From Gemmatimonadaceae bacterium (GTDB lineage Bacteria; Gemmatimonadota; Gemmatimonadetes; Gemmatimonadales; Gemmatimonadaceae): a DNA stretch of 64,000 nucleotides. The translations under genes and the position numbers were made by a program. Below are positions 18,760-26,815 of the stretch, piece after piece (positions within the stretch are counted from its first letter, which is position 1; each line of letters begins with the position of its first letter). The DNA is taken from contig JAIEMN010000019.1 in the NCBI GenBank assembly GCA_019752115.1, positions 62,001-126,000 of the forward strand, read 5' to 3'. The notes beneath the pieces were generated by a model, which saw nothing but the letters and a program-made list of their open reading frames with translations, did not search any database and was not told the origin of the DNA.

Positions 18760-19716
18760 CTACACCCACCGCTTTTCCGCCGCGAGACCACCCAAGCCGA
18801 CTCTGGCGCAATGCTCGCCGAGACGCCGTAGCCTCCCGCGAGCCCCCGAAGCTTCTGCCGCTCGAACGATCTGACGTTCGGAACTGACCACGTAGACTGG
18901 CGCCCCGAAGAAGACATTTCCGGGCCGCAACAGCGCCCGATGGTCGATGAGGGCACAGACATGCGAGTCCCAGACGCTGTTCGCATGCTTCGATTTGCTC
19001 GGGTCAATCTCGCCCCCGGCCGACAAGACCAGTTGGTTATGAATGAAAGCGATCGACGTGCCGGCGTGCTCCAGCATCCACTCAGCCTCCGGCGCGAGAA
19101 TCGACTCAGGCGAGTCCTCATCGATGTGGGGGTGGAACATCGCAAGGATTTCCGCGGTGAACGTACTCCCACGCTCACGGAGGAACCGCATGGTCTCGAG
19201 CTGGGCCTCTCGATCCGATTCCACGTTCGCGTGAGCTTTCATCAACTCGGCACCGTCCGATGCCGCCTTCGCGAGAGACGCCCCGTATGCCTCTTCTCGC
19301 GCCAGAACCCAAGCGCGAATCTCCTCGCACGCCTCTGCAAGCTCAGGCTCCAGTGGCAGCTTCTGCACCTCGGCAAGCCGCAGCAAGAACGTTCCCAGCC
19401 ATCGGACAAACGCCTCATCCGATCTCGTGTTGTCAAATGCTACAAGCCGCTGATCGATTGGGGATCGAACGAAGGGGATGTACGTGCCGTGATCCCATAT
19501 TTGCGTAAGCCGCGTCAAGGCGACCACACCGTTGAGCCCCGCCACGGCATCCACCGGATCGGCGCCGCCAATCGCGCTGATCAACTCGAGAGCGACGATC
19601 GTCGAGGCCAGGCTCGCGATCGAATGCTTACGGTGAGCGGCGACGAGCTCGTCAACGTGACGGCGCCCCACACTTCGAAGCGCATTTGTATCAAAGATCA
19701 CGACCTCGCGAGGCAT
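18760..19716 (-). CDS. PIN-like domain protein
   Basis: 318 residues. The N-terminus VVIFDTNALRSVG has the first catalytic Asp of PIN-type metal-dependent RNases, a conserved Glu follows in STIVALELISAIGG, and a later Asp lies in NSVWDSHVCALID before the typical final strand and helix (VYVVSSERQIVRAAEASG). At over 300 residues it is longer than toxin PIN proteins (about 130) and has a large helical insert (about 110-240). It is the last gene of the minus-strand cluster starting at 24187, 13 bp after the PD-(D/E)XK-like gene. RNA cleavage as a defence effector is inference; no small antitoxin gene is adjacent. Confidence 0.65.
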   Translation of the reverse strand: MPREVVIFDTNALRSVGRRHVDELVAAHRKHSIASLASTIVALELISAIGGADPVDAVAGLNGVVALTRLTQIWDHGTYIPFVRSPIDQRLVAFDNTRSDEAFVRWLGTFLLRLAEVQKLPLEPELAEACEEIRAWVLAREEAYGASLAKAASDGAELMKAHANVESDREAQLETMRFLRERGSTFTAEILAMFHPHIDEDSPESILAPEAEWMLEHAGTSIAFIHNQLVLSAGGEIDPSKSKHANSVWDSHVCALIDHRALLRPGNVFFGAPVYVVSSERQIVRAAEASGARGRLRRLGEHCARVGLGGLAAEKRWV

Positions 19717-19729
19717 TAGGGCACACCGC

Positions 19730-20557
19730 TCATGGCTTTATCGTGCTGTTGGTCGCGATACCGTGGCGCGAGTTGAAAAAGAGGCATCGCTCGTAGAACT
19801 CTGTCAGCGCCGCAGCATCTTCGGCAGCATGGATCCTCACGTGGTTCAACACCGATTCCCACGAAATCAACTGTACGTCGATGGCCGACACGGTGGGAAG
19901 AAACGTCTGCTGGAACCATTCATCGCGGTCGCCATTGTAGGCGACAACCCGCGCCCGAACCACTTCGATGATGTGTTCCTTCTTGCAGCAATCGCCAAAA
20001 ACCCCGGCGTCGATCTGAGATGCGGGGGCCACCACCACGAAACCCGCGCGTATACCGGCAGGACTCACCCCTCCCTGCTGTAGAGCGGTAGCCAGACATG
20101 CCACATTTCGCGCCGCTTGATTGTATGTGGCGGCCCGCTTGGTCCCCGCTGAAAGCCCGGACATGAGCTTAGCCTCTACCACCACGAACTGCTTCGTCTC
20201 GTGGGCGGGGAGCACGTCGCCGCGCCCCGAGCCTCGCCGGGTCGCCCCAATAACCGCATCCGCGTGGGTGAAGGATTCCGCGAGCTCGTCGCCGCGGCGC
20301 CGCGGTAGAAACGCGGACGGCAAGAGGACCTCGGATCGCCATCCGTGCCCCGGTAAAACATCCAACGGGTGCTCGACCGGCGCCTGACGCGCAAACCAAT
20401 CAAGCACGAGTCGAAGCATCCATCCCTCGTTGTACAGTGCCGTCGGAGGCAGGATGCCCGCGCGGGTGCCTGAAGACAGGAACAGCTGCCCCACTCTTTC
20501 CAGCGCTGCTCCGAGGGGAGCGTGCGCTCCCGTATCTGCGTTATCTGATTTTGTCAT
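19730..20557 (-). CDS. PD-(D/E)XK nuclease-like protein
   Basis: 275 residues from the ATG at 20557. The central part shows a restriction-fold pattern: SFTHADAVIGATRRG supplies a candidate catalytic Asp, then KQFVVVEAKLMSGLSAG gives E-x-K on a hydrophobic strand, followed by a helix with NQAARNVACLATAL. The C-terminal half (RAGFVVVAPASQID, IDVQLISWESVL) looks like further alpha/beta structure. It starts 51 bp after the VirD4-like gene stop and ends 13 bp before the PIN-like gene. The probable role is DNA cleavage, but it could be a catalytically poor structural relative. Confidence 0.6.
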   Translation of the reverse strand: MTKSDNADTGAHAPLGAALERVGQLFLSSGTRAGILPPTALYNEGWMLRLVLDWFARQAPVEHPLDVLPGHGWRSEVLLPSAFLPRRRGDELAESFTHADAVIGATRRGSGRGDVLPAHETKQFVVVEAKLMSGLSAGTKRAATYNQAARNVACLATALQQGGVSPAGIRAGFVVVAPASQIDAGVFGDCCKKEHIIEVVRARVVAYNGDRDEWFQQTFLPTVSAIDVQLISWESVLNHVRIHAAEDAAALTEFYERCLFFNSRHGIATNSTIKP

Positions 20558-20608
20558 GCTGAATCATTATCCGAGGGGGCTGACAGTCACGCTACACCGC
20601 TACCGAAT

Positions 20609-21976
20609 TCATTGAAGCCTGACCTGCCCGTAGCCGAATCGTCCTTCCGAGAACCAGTAAGCCTGCCCTGTTTTCAGCATACTGATGGGTCGGACGGTCA
20701 GTACATGTGGGTATTCTACGACCGGTGGCCGGCTGATGAGCGTCAACCACGCGTTAGTCGTGTGGGGATCCGGCGACATGAACTGCACTCGCGTAGAGAG
20801 GTTCTCCATGATCGCCTGTGCCTCGAGCTCCTTGCCAGGACCGAGCGCCTGTACCAACGCGGCCTGACTCTGAGATGCGACGATCGCGTGCCCGGAAGCC
20901 GATCGCATAACGTCGAAGTACATCTCTTCCCCGCCGATAAACCGCTGGAACTCATCGGCAATGTAGAAGGCGCGTCGTTGCGGGACCCCGTGTGCATCGC
21001 ATGCGGCGCCCCGAATGATGGCCCGTAGATATGCTCGTTTGATCGCGCGACCAATCATCGCGTTCTCATCACTGATCTCGCGGGGCTGGTACGCCATCAA
21101 GAGTCCATCCCTGATCGCCTCGTCCATGCTGAGCCTATAGCGAGCCGACGGCCACGGGCTTGGGTCGAAGTCAATGCTGTCTTGGACGCGGGAGTCCGTC
21201 AGCGGTCCCAGCACAGAGGCAACCGTGCCGACCACGCTGGTTCCAGTCTCTGGCGCGAGACTGTGCACGCTCAGTAGGTCCGCGGGGTTGTATGTCGGAA
21301 CGTGCAGCTTGATCACCTGCGCGAGCTGCTGCGGAAGCAACTCGGATGTATCGTTGGACGTTCGCTGCAGCAGTCGACACAACGCCATGTATCGGCTCCA
21401 CGGCCGATCGTTTTGCAGCAATGATTCCGTAGCACCTGTTTTTCCACCGGCGCGCGAATCGAATACCTTTGCCAAAGCACGCCAAAGTAGCTGCTGTTGC
21501 AGTCGCGCCTCCTCCTCACACGTGGCCTCTGCATGGACGGTCGTGTCGAGCAGCAGGCACGCACGAAGCAACGATCGTGCGCTCGATCGCCAGAAAGGAT
21601 CGCGCGCGAAGGGAGTAGCACCCGGACTGAGGGCGAGCGCCTCGTCCAGGAGTACGCCCGCGTCCGAGCGGTCGATGGAATCGTCGTAGAATCGGATCGG
21701 TATGCTGCCCTCTTGACCCAAGATCAGGACGTGGTCGTCCATCGACTTGATCAGCTCACGCTTGGGATCAATCACGAGCATGCAGTCCCGTTTGCCTTTT
21801 TCTGAGCGCTCCCACTGCTGCCGCACCGCAGCAAGAATGGGGAGGATGGCCGACCGACTCTTCCCTGTCCCGCTCGCTCCGAGTATCAGGACACCCCGGT
21901 TAAGTGTCGAGCACTTCAAGTCAAGACCGATCGACGCAAGCTCCGGAACGCAGAACTCTTCGGTGTCCCGGCTCAT
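20609..21976 (-). CDS. VirD4/TraG-like (FtsK-HerA superfamily) ATPase
   Basis: 455 residues. Walker A is LILGASGTGKSRSAILPIL near residue 35, followed by MLVIDPKRELIKSM, typical of type IV coupling proteins (a DPK/DPR element). Walker B is RAFYIADEFQRFIG near 345, with the sensor stretch GHAIVASQSQAALVQAL after it. Unlike VirD4 it has no N-terminal membrane segments, so it would be cytoplasmic or tethered by partners. Its ATG overlaps the stop of the 127-residue gene (ATGA). It is encoded with a 4-TM protein and a VWA lipoprotein, suggesting an envelope-linked DNA- or protein-handling machine; no relaxase or VirB genes are present. Confidence 0.75.
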   Translation of the reverse strand: MSRDTEEFCVPELASIGLDLKCSTLNRGVLILGASGTGKSRSAILPILAAVRQQWERSEKGKRDCMLVIDPKRELIKSMDDHVLILGQEGSIPIRFYDDSIDRSDAGVLLDEALALSPGATPFARDPFWRSSARSLLRACLLLDTTVHAEATCEEEARLQQQLLWRALAKVFDSRAGGKTGATESLLQNDRPWSRYMALCRLLQRTSNDTSELLPQQLAQVIKLHVPTYNPADLLSVHSLAPETGTSVVGTVASVLGPLTDSRVQDSIDFDPSPWPSARYRLSMDEAIRDGLLMAYQPREISDENAMIGRAIKRAYLRAIIRGAACDAHGVPQRRAFYIADEFQRFIGGEEMYFDVMRSASGHAIVASQSQAALVQALGPGKELEAQAIMENLSTRVQFMSPDPHTTNAWLTLISRPPVVEYPHVLTVRPISMLKTGQAYWFSEGRFGYGQVRLQ

Positions 21977-22356
21977 GAGCGTCGACGGGTGCGGGGTTTG
22001 GTGGGGGCGTTGACACGAAACCCAATGGATCGGGTTACGGCCTCGCGCTTCGGCGCCGTACCGAGGAGCCTATCTCGCAGGGTCGATGGCCCCTCGATGC
22101 TCACCTGCATTCCCGTGGTCAGTTCGTCCGACAGTGACAACTTGAGGTGCTCAGCGGCGGCTGTTGTGACCTGCGCGGCACAGAACCGAAGCCTTACTTC
22201 CCCGTAGCAGTAGTAGTCGCGTGCCAAGCGAAGCAGCTCGGCGATTTCTACAGCGTGAGCGGCACGGAGCGCACCCGTGCACGCGATGTCAAGGCGTTCC
22301 GGGCGAAACGACGGGGTAATTGTACCGAGTGATGGCATCGGGCTGTTCGTCCTCAC
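21973..22356 (-). CDS. Small unknown protein of the VirD4/VWA cluster
   Basis: 127 residues from a GTG at 22356; an in-frame ATG at 22338 (MPSLGTITP) is an alternative. The middle is predicted helical (AVEIAELLRLARDYYCYGEVRLRF), followed by AQVTTAAAEHLKLSLSDELTTGMQVSIEG, and the C-terminus is strongly basic (APTKPRTRRRS). There is no signal peptide or recognised domain. It overlaps the VWA gene (GTGA) and the ATPase gene (ATGA) by 4 bp each, which indicates co-translation and probably a stoichiometric partner or adaptor. Confidence 0.6.
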   Translation of the reverse strand: MRTNSPMPSLGTITPSFRPERLDIACTGALRAAHAVEIAELLRLARDYYCYGEVRLRFCAAQVTTAAAEHLKLSLSDELTTGMQVSIEGPSTLRDRLLGTAPKREAVTRSIGFRVNAPTKPRTRRRS

Positions 22357-23123
22357 GAAAGGAGAGTGCTAATTGGGGCGGTCACGATATCGCTTGGACT
22401 GATCCGTAGACCCATCGATGTGAGGACGATGGTCCACCAGCGAATGAGCCCGGCGGTATCAAGTCGATGTCGGACTCCGACCATGCGGAGAGTGAGCAGA
22501 TCGGATGGTGCATGACACTGACCGAGCGCGCCGAGCCGTGCGGCGAGTGGAGCGGCCGTACGAGCATCCGGAATGCGACGCGCATGATTGATCAGCGGGG
22601 ATTCCTCAATGCCATCTGTGAGCAACACGGCGATCACGCGTGTACTCGCTACGTGTGACTCTGCGCGCTGCGCTCGCGCCAGGGTGGTGGCATGACACAC
22701 AGCGTCTACGAGCCGAGATTCCGGCGCGCGGCCGCGCTCCTGCACGGCGCGTTGTATGGCATCGACCACGGCCATATGGAGAGCGTGCCGACGTTCATCA
22801 GCCACCTCGGCATTGCGGCCGACCTCCAATCCAGCCCCCTGGACCCAAGCGTCGAGCCGTGTTCCAGGGAGCACGCTATCCAGCACCGGTCGTATTTCAC
22901 CCAGCTCTCGGCCAGTGGGAATGAGGAGCAGCCGGTCTCCGGCCCGCAGCTCGCGAGCGAGCTGCGCGATGGCTGCCGAGTCCTCCTCGATGCGGCGACT
23001 CGCTGACACGTCCACGTACACGGCCACGACGCGTCGCATCAGCAGTGGGGTCGGTCCTGGCGACGAGCAGGAGCATAGCAGCGAAAGCGCGGCGCACATC
23101 AGTATCGATTTGCGCCAGCTCAT
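22353..23123 (-). CDS. VWA-domain lipoprotein
   Basis: 256 residues from the ATG at 23123 (MSWRKSILMCAALSLLCSCSS), chosen because it begins a lipoprotein signal ending in LLCSC. The mature part is a von Willebrand A fold: VVAVYVDVSASRRIEED carries the metal-site DxSxS, and VIAVLLTDGIEESPL the TDG motif. VWA domains mediate metal-dependent protein contacts. The C-terminal stretch has a hydrophobic segment (IRWWTIVLTSMGLRIS). It overlaps the 4-TM gene by 4 bp and the 127-residue gene by 4 bp. It probably sits on the periplasmic or outer-membrane side of a complex with the membrane protein. Confidence 0.78.
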   Translation of the reverse strand: MSWRKSILMCAALSLLCSCSSPGPTPLLMRRVVAVYVDVSASRRIEEDSAAIAQLARELRAGDRLLLIPTGRELGEIRPVLDSVLPGTRLDAWVQGAGLEVGRNAEVADERRHALHMAVVDAIQRAVQERGRAPESRLVDAVCHATTLARAQRAESHVASTRVIAVLLTDGIEESPLINHARRIPDARTAAPLAARLGALGQCHAPSDLLTLRMVGVRHRLDTAGLIRWWTIVLTSMGLRISPSDIVTAPISTLLS

Positions 23124-24187
23124 CGTTCCGATGACCCGAAAGTGCCGATCGCCAGGACCGGAGCCCTGCCACCGTCGTCGTTGGGGCGACGGAGATTCAC
23201 GCGTTCCGGCTGCTCCGTCTTCAGCGCCGGCGGACAGTACACCGACCACCAGTAGTCGAGCGCGGACAGCGATTCATTGAGGCGAGCGTCCAGCTGCTGC
23301 TCGAACCGTCGTTCCCGTTCGTTGTCCTCCTGCAGCTGCCGGACGGTCCGTGCGAGCTGAGCTGTCAGTCGCGCCTCGCGTGCGGCCGCTGCGGAAAGCC
23401 CGGGGACAGGGTCTGCGCTGAGCCACCCAAGGATGCCAGGGAGACCGAGGAGGCACGCTTGTAGGCCAGCTCCAACGGCGACCGTAGCGAGGCGGTGGTC
23501 CGGTCGAGTATCGGGGATCGCGCCAAGGCGGCTTAATACAATCCCCACCCCAAGAACGCTGGGACCGATCAGGCATACTGCGATCGCGAGTCCGTCCTGC
23601 CAGCGCAGAGCTTGCGACCATGTCGCGCGCCGAGCCAGTGTTCCCGCCCGATGCATTAGAAGGGCTGCGAGCGGAGCCGCGACCAGCGAGGCAAGGAGCA
23701 GAGGAACCGGCTGTTCCGGGAGGGTGGCCGAAAGGGCCGCGTACGTGAGCCAGCCCTCCGCTGCCAGAGCAACCGCCATGAGGAGGCCGACCGCGGAGCT
23801 TTCGCGGTCGGGAATTGCATGGTGTGGCAGCGCCGCCTGCAGGCGGCAACGTTCGTCAGCGGCGCGGCGGACGACCTCCTGGAGGGCATCGGCACGGGCA
23901 ATCCGGCGGGCCCTCATCCAGGCGCGGTGGCCTGGCTCACTCGCCAAGCTTAGTCGCTTACGGGCGCCGGTCAGCTGTCCCCGGGCGGCATCGATACCAT
24001 GGTGAACGGTTTCGGGATTGGCCGTCGACAGAGCCGCCCCCAGCCTGCGAGCGGAGGATGGATTAAGACGGACGCCGATCAGGCCGATCATCGTCCGGGC
24101 CCACGCGGCACGGATTCGGGACCATACGGCGGGGGAAGCGGAATGGCGCACTTCTAACACACAGGGCTCCTGGGTTGAGGGCGCCAC
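23120..24187 (-). CDS. Four-TM membrane protein with C-terminal coiled coil
   Basis: 355 residues from a GTG at 24187. The N-terminal 130 residues are Arg-rich and helical. Hydrophobic segments lie near residues 131-150, 158-175, 195-215 and 230-255. After the last one comes a heptad-like charged helix (AAAAREARLTAQLARTVRQLQEDNERERRFEQQLDARLNESL broken by few residues), then ALDYWWSVYCPP and a polar tail. No family was recognised. It is the first gene of the six-gene cluster, overlapping the VWA lipoprotein gene by 4 bp. A membrane scaffold role for the VirD4-like ATPase is inference. Confidence 0.65.
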   Translation of the reverse strand: MAPSTQEPCVLEVRHSASPAVWSRIRAAWARTMIGLIGVRLNPSSARRLGAALSTANPETVHHGIDAARGQLTGARKRLSLASEPGHRAWMRARRIARADALQEVVRRAADERCRLQAALPHHAIPDRESSAVGLLMAVALAAEGWLTYAALSATLPEQPVPLLLASLVAAPLAALLMHRAGTLARRATWSQALRWQDGLAIAVCLIGPSVLGVGIVLSRLGAIPDTRPDHRLATVAVGAGLQACLLGLPGILGWLSADPVPGLSAAAAREARLTAQLARTVRQLQEDNERERRFEQQLDARLNESLSALDYWWSVYCPPALKTEQPERVNLRRPNDDGGRAPVLAIGTFGSSER

Positions 24188-24226
24188 ACCCTAGCGGCGT
24201 GTCTGCGCCGCGCCACGCGGCCCCTG

Positions 24227-24244
24227 CCGCGGATCCCTCACCGC
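24227..24244. repeat. Island repeat CCGCGGATCCCTCACCGC, copy 1
   Basis: An 18-bp sequence identical to 36954-36971; 17 bp of it recur inverted at 39596-39612. This copy lies just upstream of the first gene of the VirD4/VWA cluster. Confidence 0.7.
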
Positions 24245-24291
24245 GCATCGTTCCGCGCTCTCGCCAGCTATTGGCTCACTTTTTCGAAGAA

Positions 24292-24331
24292 AGCATGTAT
24301 CGCCGCTCGGGTTTGTGCGGCGATACACGCT
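24292..24331. other. Hairpin between the divergent island operons
   Basis: TGTATCGCCGC (24296-24306) pairs perfectly with GCGGCGATACA (24317-24327) around a 10-nt loop; AGC/GCT extends the stem past one A-C mismatch, and TTTT follows on the plus side. It lies between genes starting at 24187 (minus) and 24422 (plus), so it is either an operator-like palindrome or an attenuator in a leader. Confidence 0.5.
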
Positions 24332-24421
24332 TTTGCGCTACCTGCCATCGCTAAGTCATTGTGCGGCAACGACCGGGCTGACCAAGCGAAGTGTGATAAA
24401 CACCGCCAGTCATAGGCGAAA

Positions 24422-25096
24422 ATGCGGTTTTTTCACGCCCTTCTGGGGAGCCCGACGGCACGCCTATGGTGGATCATGACACCACCGCATTCATACTGGC
24501 CGACCTGGCTCTCCGTCCTTCGGGTACTCAAGAGCCTTGGTGACGACGCCCCTGTGACACTCGAGTCTTTTCGGGCCACGGGGGAAGAGCACGTTTGGCA
24601 CTGGGCAGTACGAGCCCGTGGCCCAGACGGTCCCAGTGGACCACACCCCGGACCCAGCCCATGGCTAACGCTTGTCGCTGGCCAATGCGCTCGCGACGTC
24701 CGGATTGCCCTGCCGCTCTTCGTGGCCAACCGATGCCTGCCACGAGTCACCGTCAAAGACATCACCCAAGAAGCGATTCGGAGCCCCGACCTTCAGCGCC
24801 GGCATCGGCTGGGGTACATGGTGGCCGGAGCACTTGCCAAGCATCCGGACGATTGGCGGTGGCTATCAGAGCTGCTTTCAGCGCTCGACCCAGACCCCTT
24901 CGGCGGGGACGGGGACGACAGCCGCGACGTGCTTGAGGATCTCTTCGGCGATCGGCCACGCAGTGCAGCCAAACGGAGCCCATCCGCAGATCCCCCAAAG
25001 GCTCCACCAATCAGTGTGTCGGGCTCGCCTCAGTCCGGGGGGCACACGCGCTCTACACGCCCAGTCCTGAGGAGGCTTCGTGAGAGAGATCAATAA
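24422..25096 (+). CDS. Unknown island protein, 224 residues
   Basis: No family was recognised. The first 180 residues are Trp/Leu-rich and look globular (PTWLSVLRVLKSLGDD, WLTLVAGQCARDVRIALPLF, RHRLGYMVAGALAKHPDDWRWLSELLSAL), followed by an acidic patch (DPFGGDGDDSRDVLEDLFGD) and a disordered Pro/Ser/Arg tail. There is no signal peptide or clear membrane segment. It is transcribed away from the VirD4/VWA cluster and overlaps the next gene by 17 bp, so the two form an operon. The start is uncertain, since no strong ribosome site is visible. Confidence 0.5.
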   Translation: MRFFHALLGSPTARLWWIMTPPHSYWPTWLSVLRVLKSLGDDAPVTLESFRATGEEHVWHWAVRARGPDGPSGPHPGPSPWLTLVAGQCARDVRIALPLFVANRCLPRVTVKDITQEAIRSPDLQRRHRLGYMVAGALAKHPDDWRWLSELLSALDPDPFGGDGDDSRDVLEDLFGDRPRSAAKRSPSADPPKAPPISVSGSPQSGGHTRSTRPVLRRLRERDQ

Positions 25097-25691
25097 ATTG
25101 CTCCGATTGCTTTCGACTCGAGCGACGCATCATCCACCGTTATCGGCGTCATGGGCGGTAACGGAGAGCGTCTTTGGCCTTACGCTGGGCGGCGACACGC
25201 TATTCGCCGCCACCATCAATGCGCCTGTCGAGACCATGCACAGCCTCGTCCTTATCGAGGCGTGGTCTGAAGCGGGGTGCGTAGACACTCGTGAGATCCA
25301 GCCGGATCGGATCGGCAGCAATCATTTTGGGATCGCGGCGATCTACTTCGGTGCCTGTACTCGACAAATCGACCACGTGCGCATCCGTTGCGCAGGGCTC
25401 GAAGGGGCACCTTTGCTAGTGCGGCGTCCACCGATCACTGATCGAACACGGATCGTACTTGTGCTGGGACGGCCGGTGCTGATTCCCGGCGCACTGCACA
25501 TGCTGCGGCTACGCGACGGCGAAATGCTCCATGATCGGCACTGCCCTATGCTCCGGTGGATATCGGACTCGCGACTGATGCCCGCGTCGCGACTCGAGGA
25601 CATTCTGGGCTGGCCAGTACGCACCTGCCAGATCTGTCTTCCCCTACCGCCCCGATTGTGCGGTCAAAGCGCAGCGACGCTCGAACCGTGA
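25080..25691 (+). CDS. Unknown island protein, 203 residues
   Basis: The protein has repeated beta-strand-like segments (SVFGLTLGGDTLFAATI, MHSLVLIEAWSEAG, TRIVLVLGRPVLIPGALHMLRL) and a Cys-bearing C-terminus (RTCQICLPLPPRLCGQ). No domain was recognised. It starts inside the end of the 224-residue gene (17-bp overlap) and ends 29 bp before the convergent nuclease gene, so it belongs to the two-gene divergent unit. Confidence 0.5.
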   Translation: MREINKLLRLLSTRATHHPPLSASWAVTESVFGLTLGGDTLFAATINAPVETMHSLVLIEAWSEAGCVDTREIQPDRIGSNHFGIAAIYFGACTRQIDHVRIRCAGLEGAPLLVRRPPITDRTRIVLVLGRPVLIPGALHMLRLRDGEMLHDRHCPMLRWISDSRLMPASRLEDILGWPVRTCQICLPLPPRLCGQSAATLEP

Positions 25692-25719
25692 ATTCGCGCC
25701 AGGACGTTATCTAGCACCT

Positions 25720-26808
25720 TCATAGCGCCTCAAGCTTTTCCGGGCTGGTGAAGGCATTCAGTTTAATGCTCGGACGCCGCCTTAGTGCACCCGGAGGAAT
25801 GGAGTTCGGGACAATCGCATTGAGCTCGGCTGCAATTGATTCGCGCGCTGACTCATCGGCGAACTCGGGCTTTCGAGCCAGCCACTGGAACTGGACCTCC
25901 ATTGCTCCAGTGGTCCAAAGGCCGAAGATCTGGTAGCTCAGGCCATTGGCATCGATCACTGGGAAGCAGGATCCTGCGGTCTTGCCCTGCCCCCACCAAA
26001 AGCGCGCGTGATTCTTCATACCCCAATCGACGAGCGCCCGCGCGACGGGAATCGCTGCTGAATCCGTCCTCGAGAGCGCGGCAAAAAAGCTCTCTTCGGT
26101 CCACTGTGTGGCACCATTGCTGCCCGCCCCTTTTCGCTGCGCCGCCTCTGCCGTCTGCCCGATCACCGTTGGGATGATTGTGGTCATTCCGGAGGCTGCA
26201 TACTGCCGTAGCTCAATGGCGAGAACCTCAGCTGGGTCCATCTGCTGGTTGAGGAACTCCACAATGCGGCGAAGCTCCCGCGGTATCCGATCAGCCACAA
26301 AAACCAGTCGGATGCGGCCCGCCTGAAGATTGGTTTTGACCTGCTGCCAGAAAGCATCAACCCCACCAAGCGCTTCTCCGAAGGTGCCCTGCAAGGTGTC
26401 GCTTGGATCAACGCCGTCACGGACACACCGATTTTCGTACTCAGATCGGACACGTTCGACGGGCCAATAGGCTACTGCATTCGCGGCGTAGTCGAGCATC
26501 TGACCGACCACCTCCCGTCTGATCCGAAGATCACTTGCGCGTTTTACCTCGATCAGCGTGGGCACCCCATACTCATCGAGGAACAAGTGATCGAGTGACC
26601 AGCGGGACGATCCGTCCAGTTCGTCTGGTACCCCGACCTCGCGAGAGACCAGCAGCCATCGGCGAGGAGCACTCTCGTCTGTGGCTGTGCCGAGAAGCGC
26701 GGGGTATCTCGCGAGCAGCTCTTGAAGAGACGCTTCTGAGAGAAACGCCTGCTCTTCGAGCTCTGACAATTCGTTGGAAGCGTTCAGCAGGAAGATGCTC
26801 TGACTCAT
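25720..26808 (-). CDS. PD-(D/E)XK nuclease of the Hma-like defence operon
   Basis: 362 residues from the ATG at 26808 (MSQSIFLLNASNELSEL). Residues 65-115 show the restriction-fold core: WSLDHLFLDEYGVPTLIEVKRASDLRIRREVVGQMLDYAANA, with Asp in LDHLFLD and the E-x-K of IEVKR on the next strand, followed by the long helix seen in NucS/DUF91-like nucleases. The C-terminal half (TQWTEESFFAALSRTDS, WWGQGKTAGSCFPVID) resembles a substrate-sensing domain. It starts 7 bp after the helicase stop and is the last gene of the operon, so it is a likely DNA-cleaving effector. Confidence 0.75.
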   Translation of the reverse strand: MSQSIFLLNASNELSELEEQAFLSEASLQELLARYPALLGTATDESAPRRWLLVSREVGVPDELDGSSRWSLDHLFLDEYGVPTLIEVKRASDLRIRREVVGQMLDYAANAVAYWPVERVRSEYENRCVRDGVDPSDTLQGTFGEALGGVDAFWQQVKTNLQAGRIRLVFVADRIPRELRRIVEFLNQQMDPAEVLAIELRQYAASGMTTIIPTVIGQTAEAAQRKGAGSNGATQWTEESFFAALSRTDSAAIPVARALVDWGMKNHARFWWGQGKTAGSCFPVIDANGLSYQIFGLWTTGAMEVQFQWLARKPEFADESARESIAAELNAIVPNSIPPGALRRRPSIKLNAFTSPEKLEAL

Positions 26809-26815
26809 GATCTCG

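Noticed and set aside
18417-18811. Minus-strand open frames across tRNA-Pro ending in SGRLDLNQRPPAPEAG
   Set aside because: This is the well-known false translation of the antisense of a tRNA gene; the same peptide appears at 42507-42848 because attR copies the tRNA 3' end. Not real genes.
18760-19716. PIN toxin of a VapBC-type toxin-antitoxin pair
   Set aside because: The protein is more than twice the size of VapC toxins and no small antitoxin gene precedes it; it follows a nuclease-like gene in a long operon.
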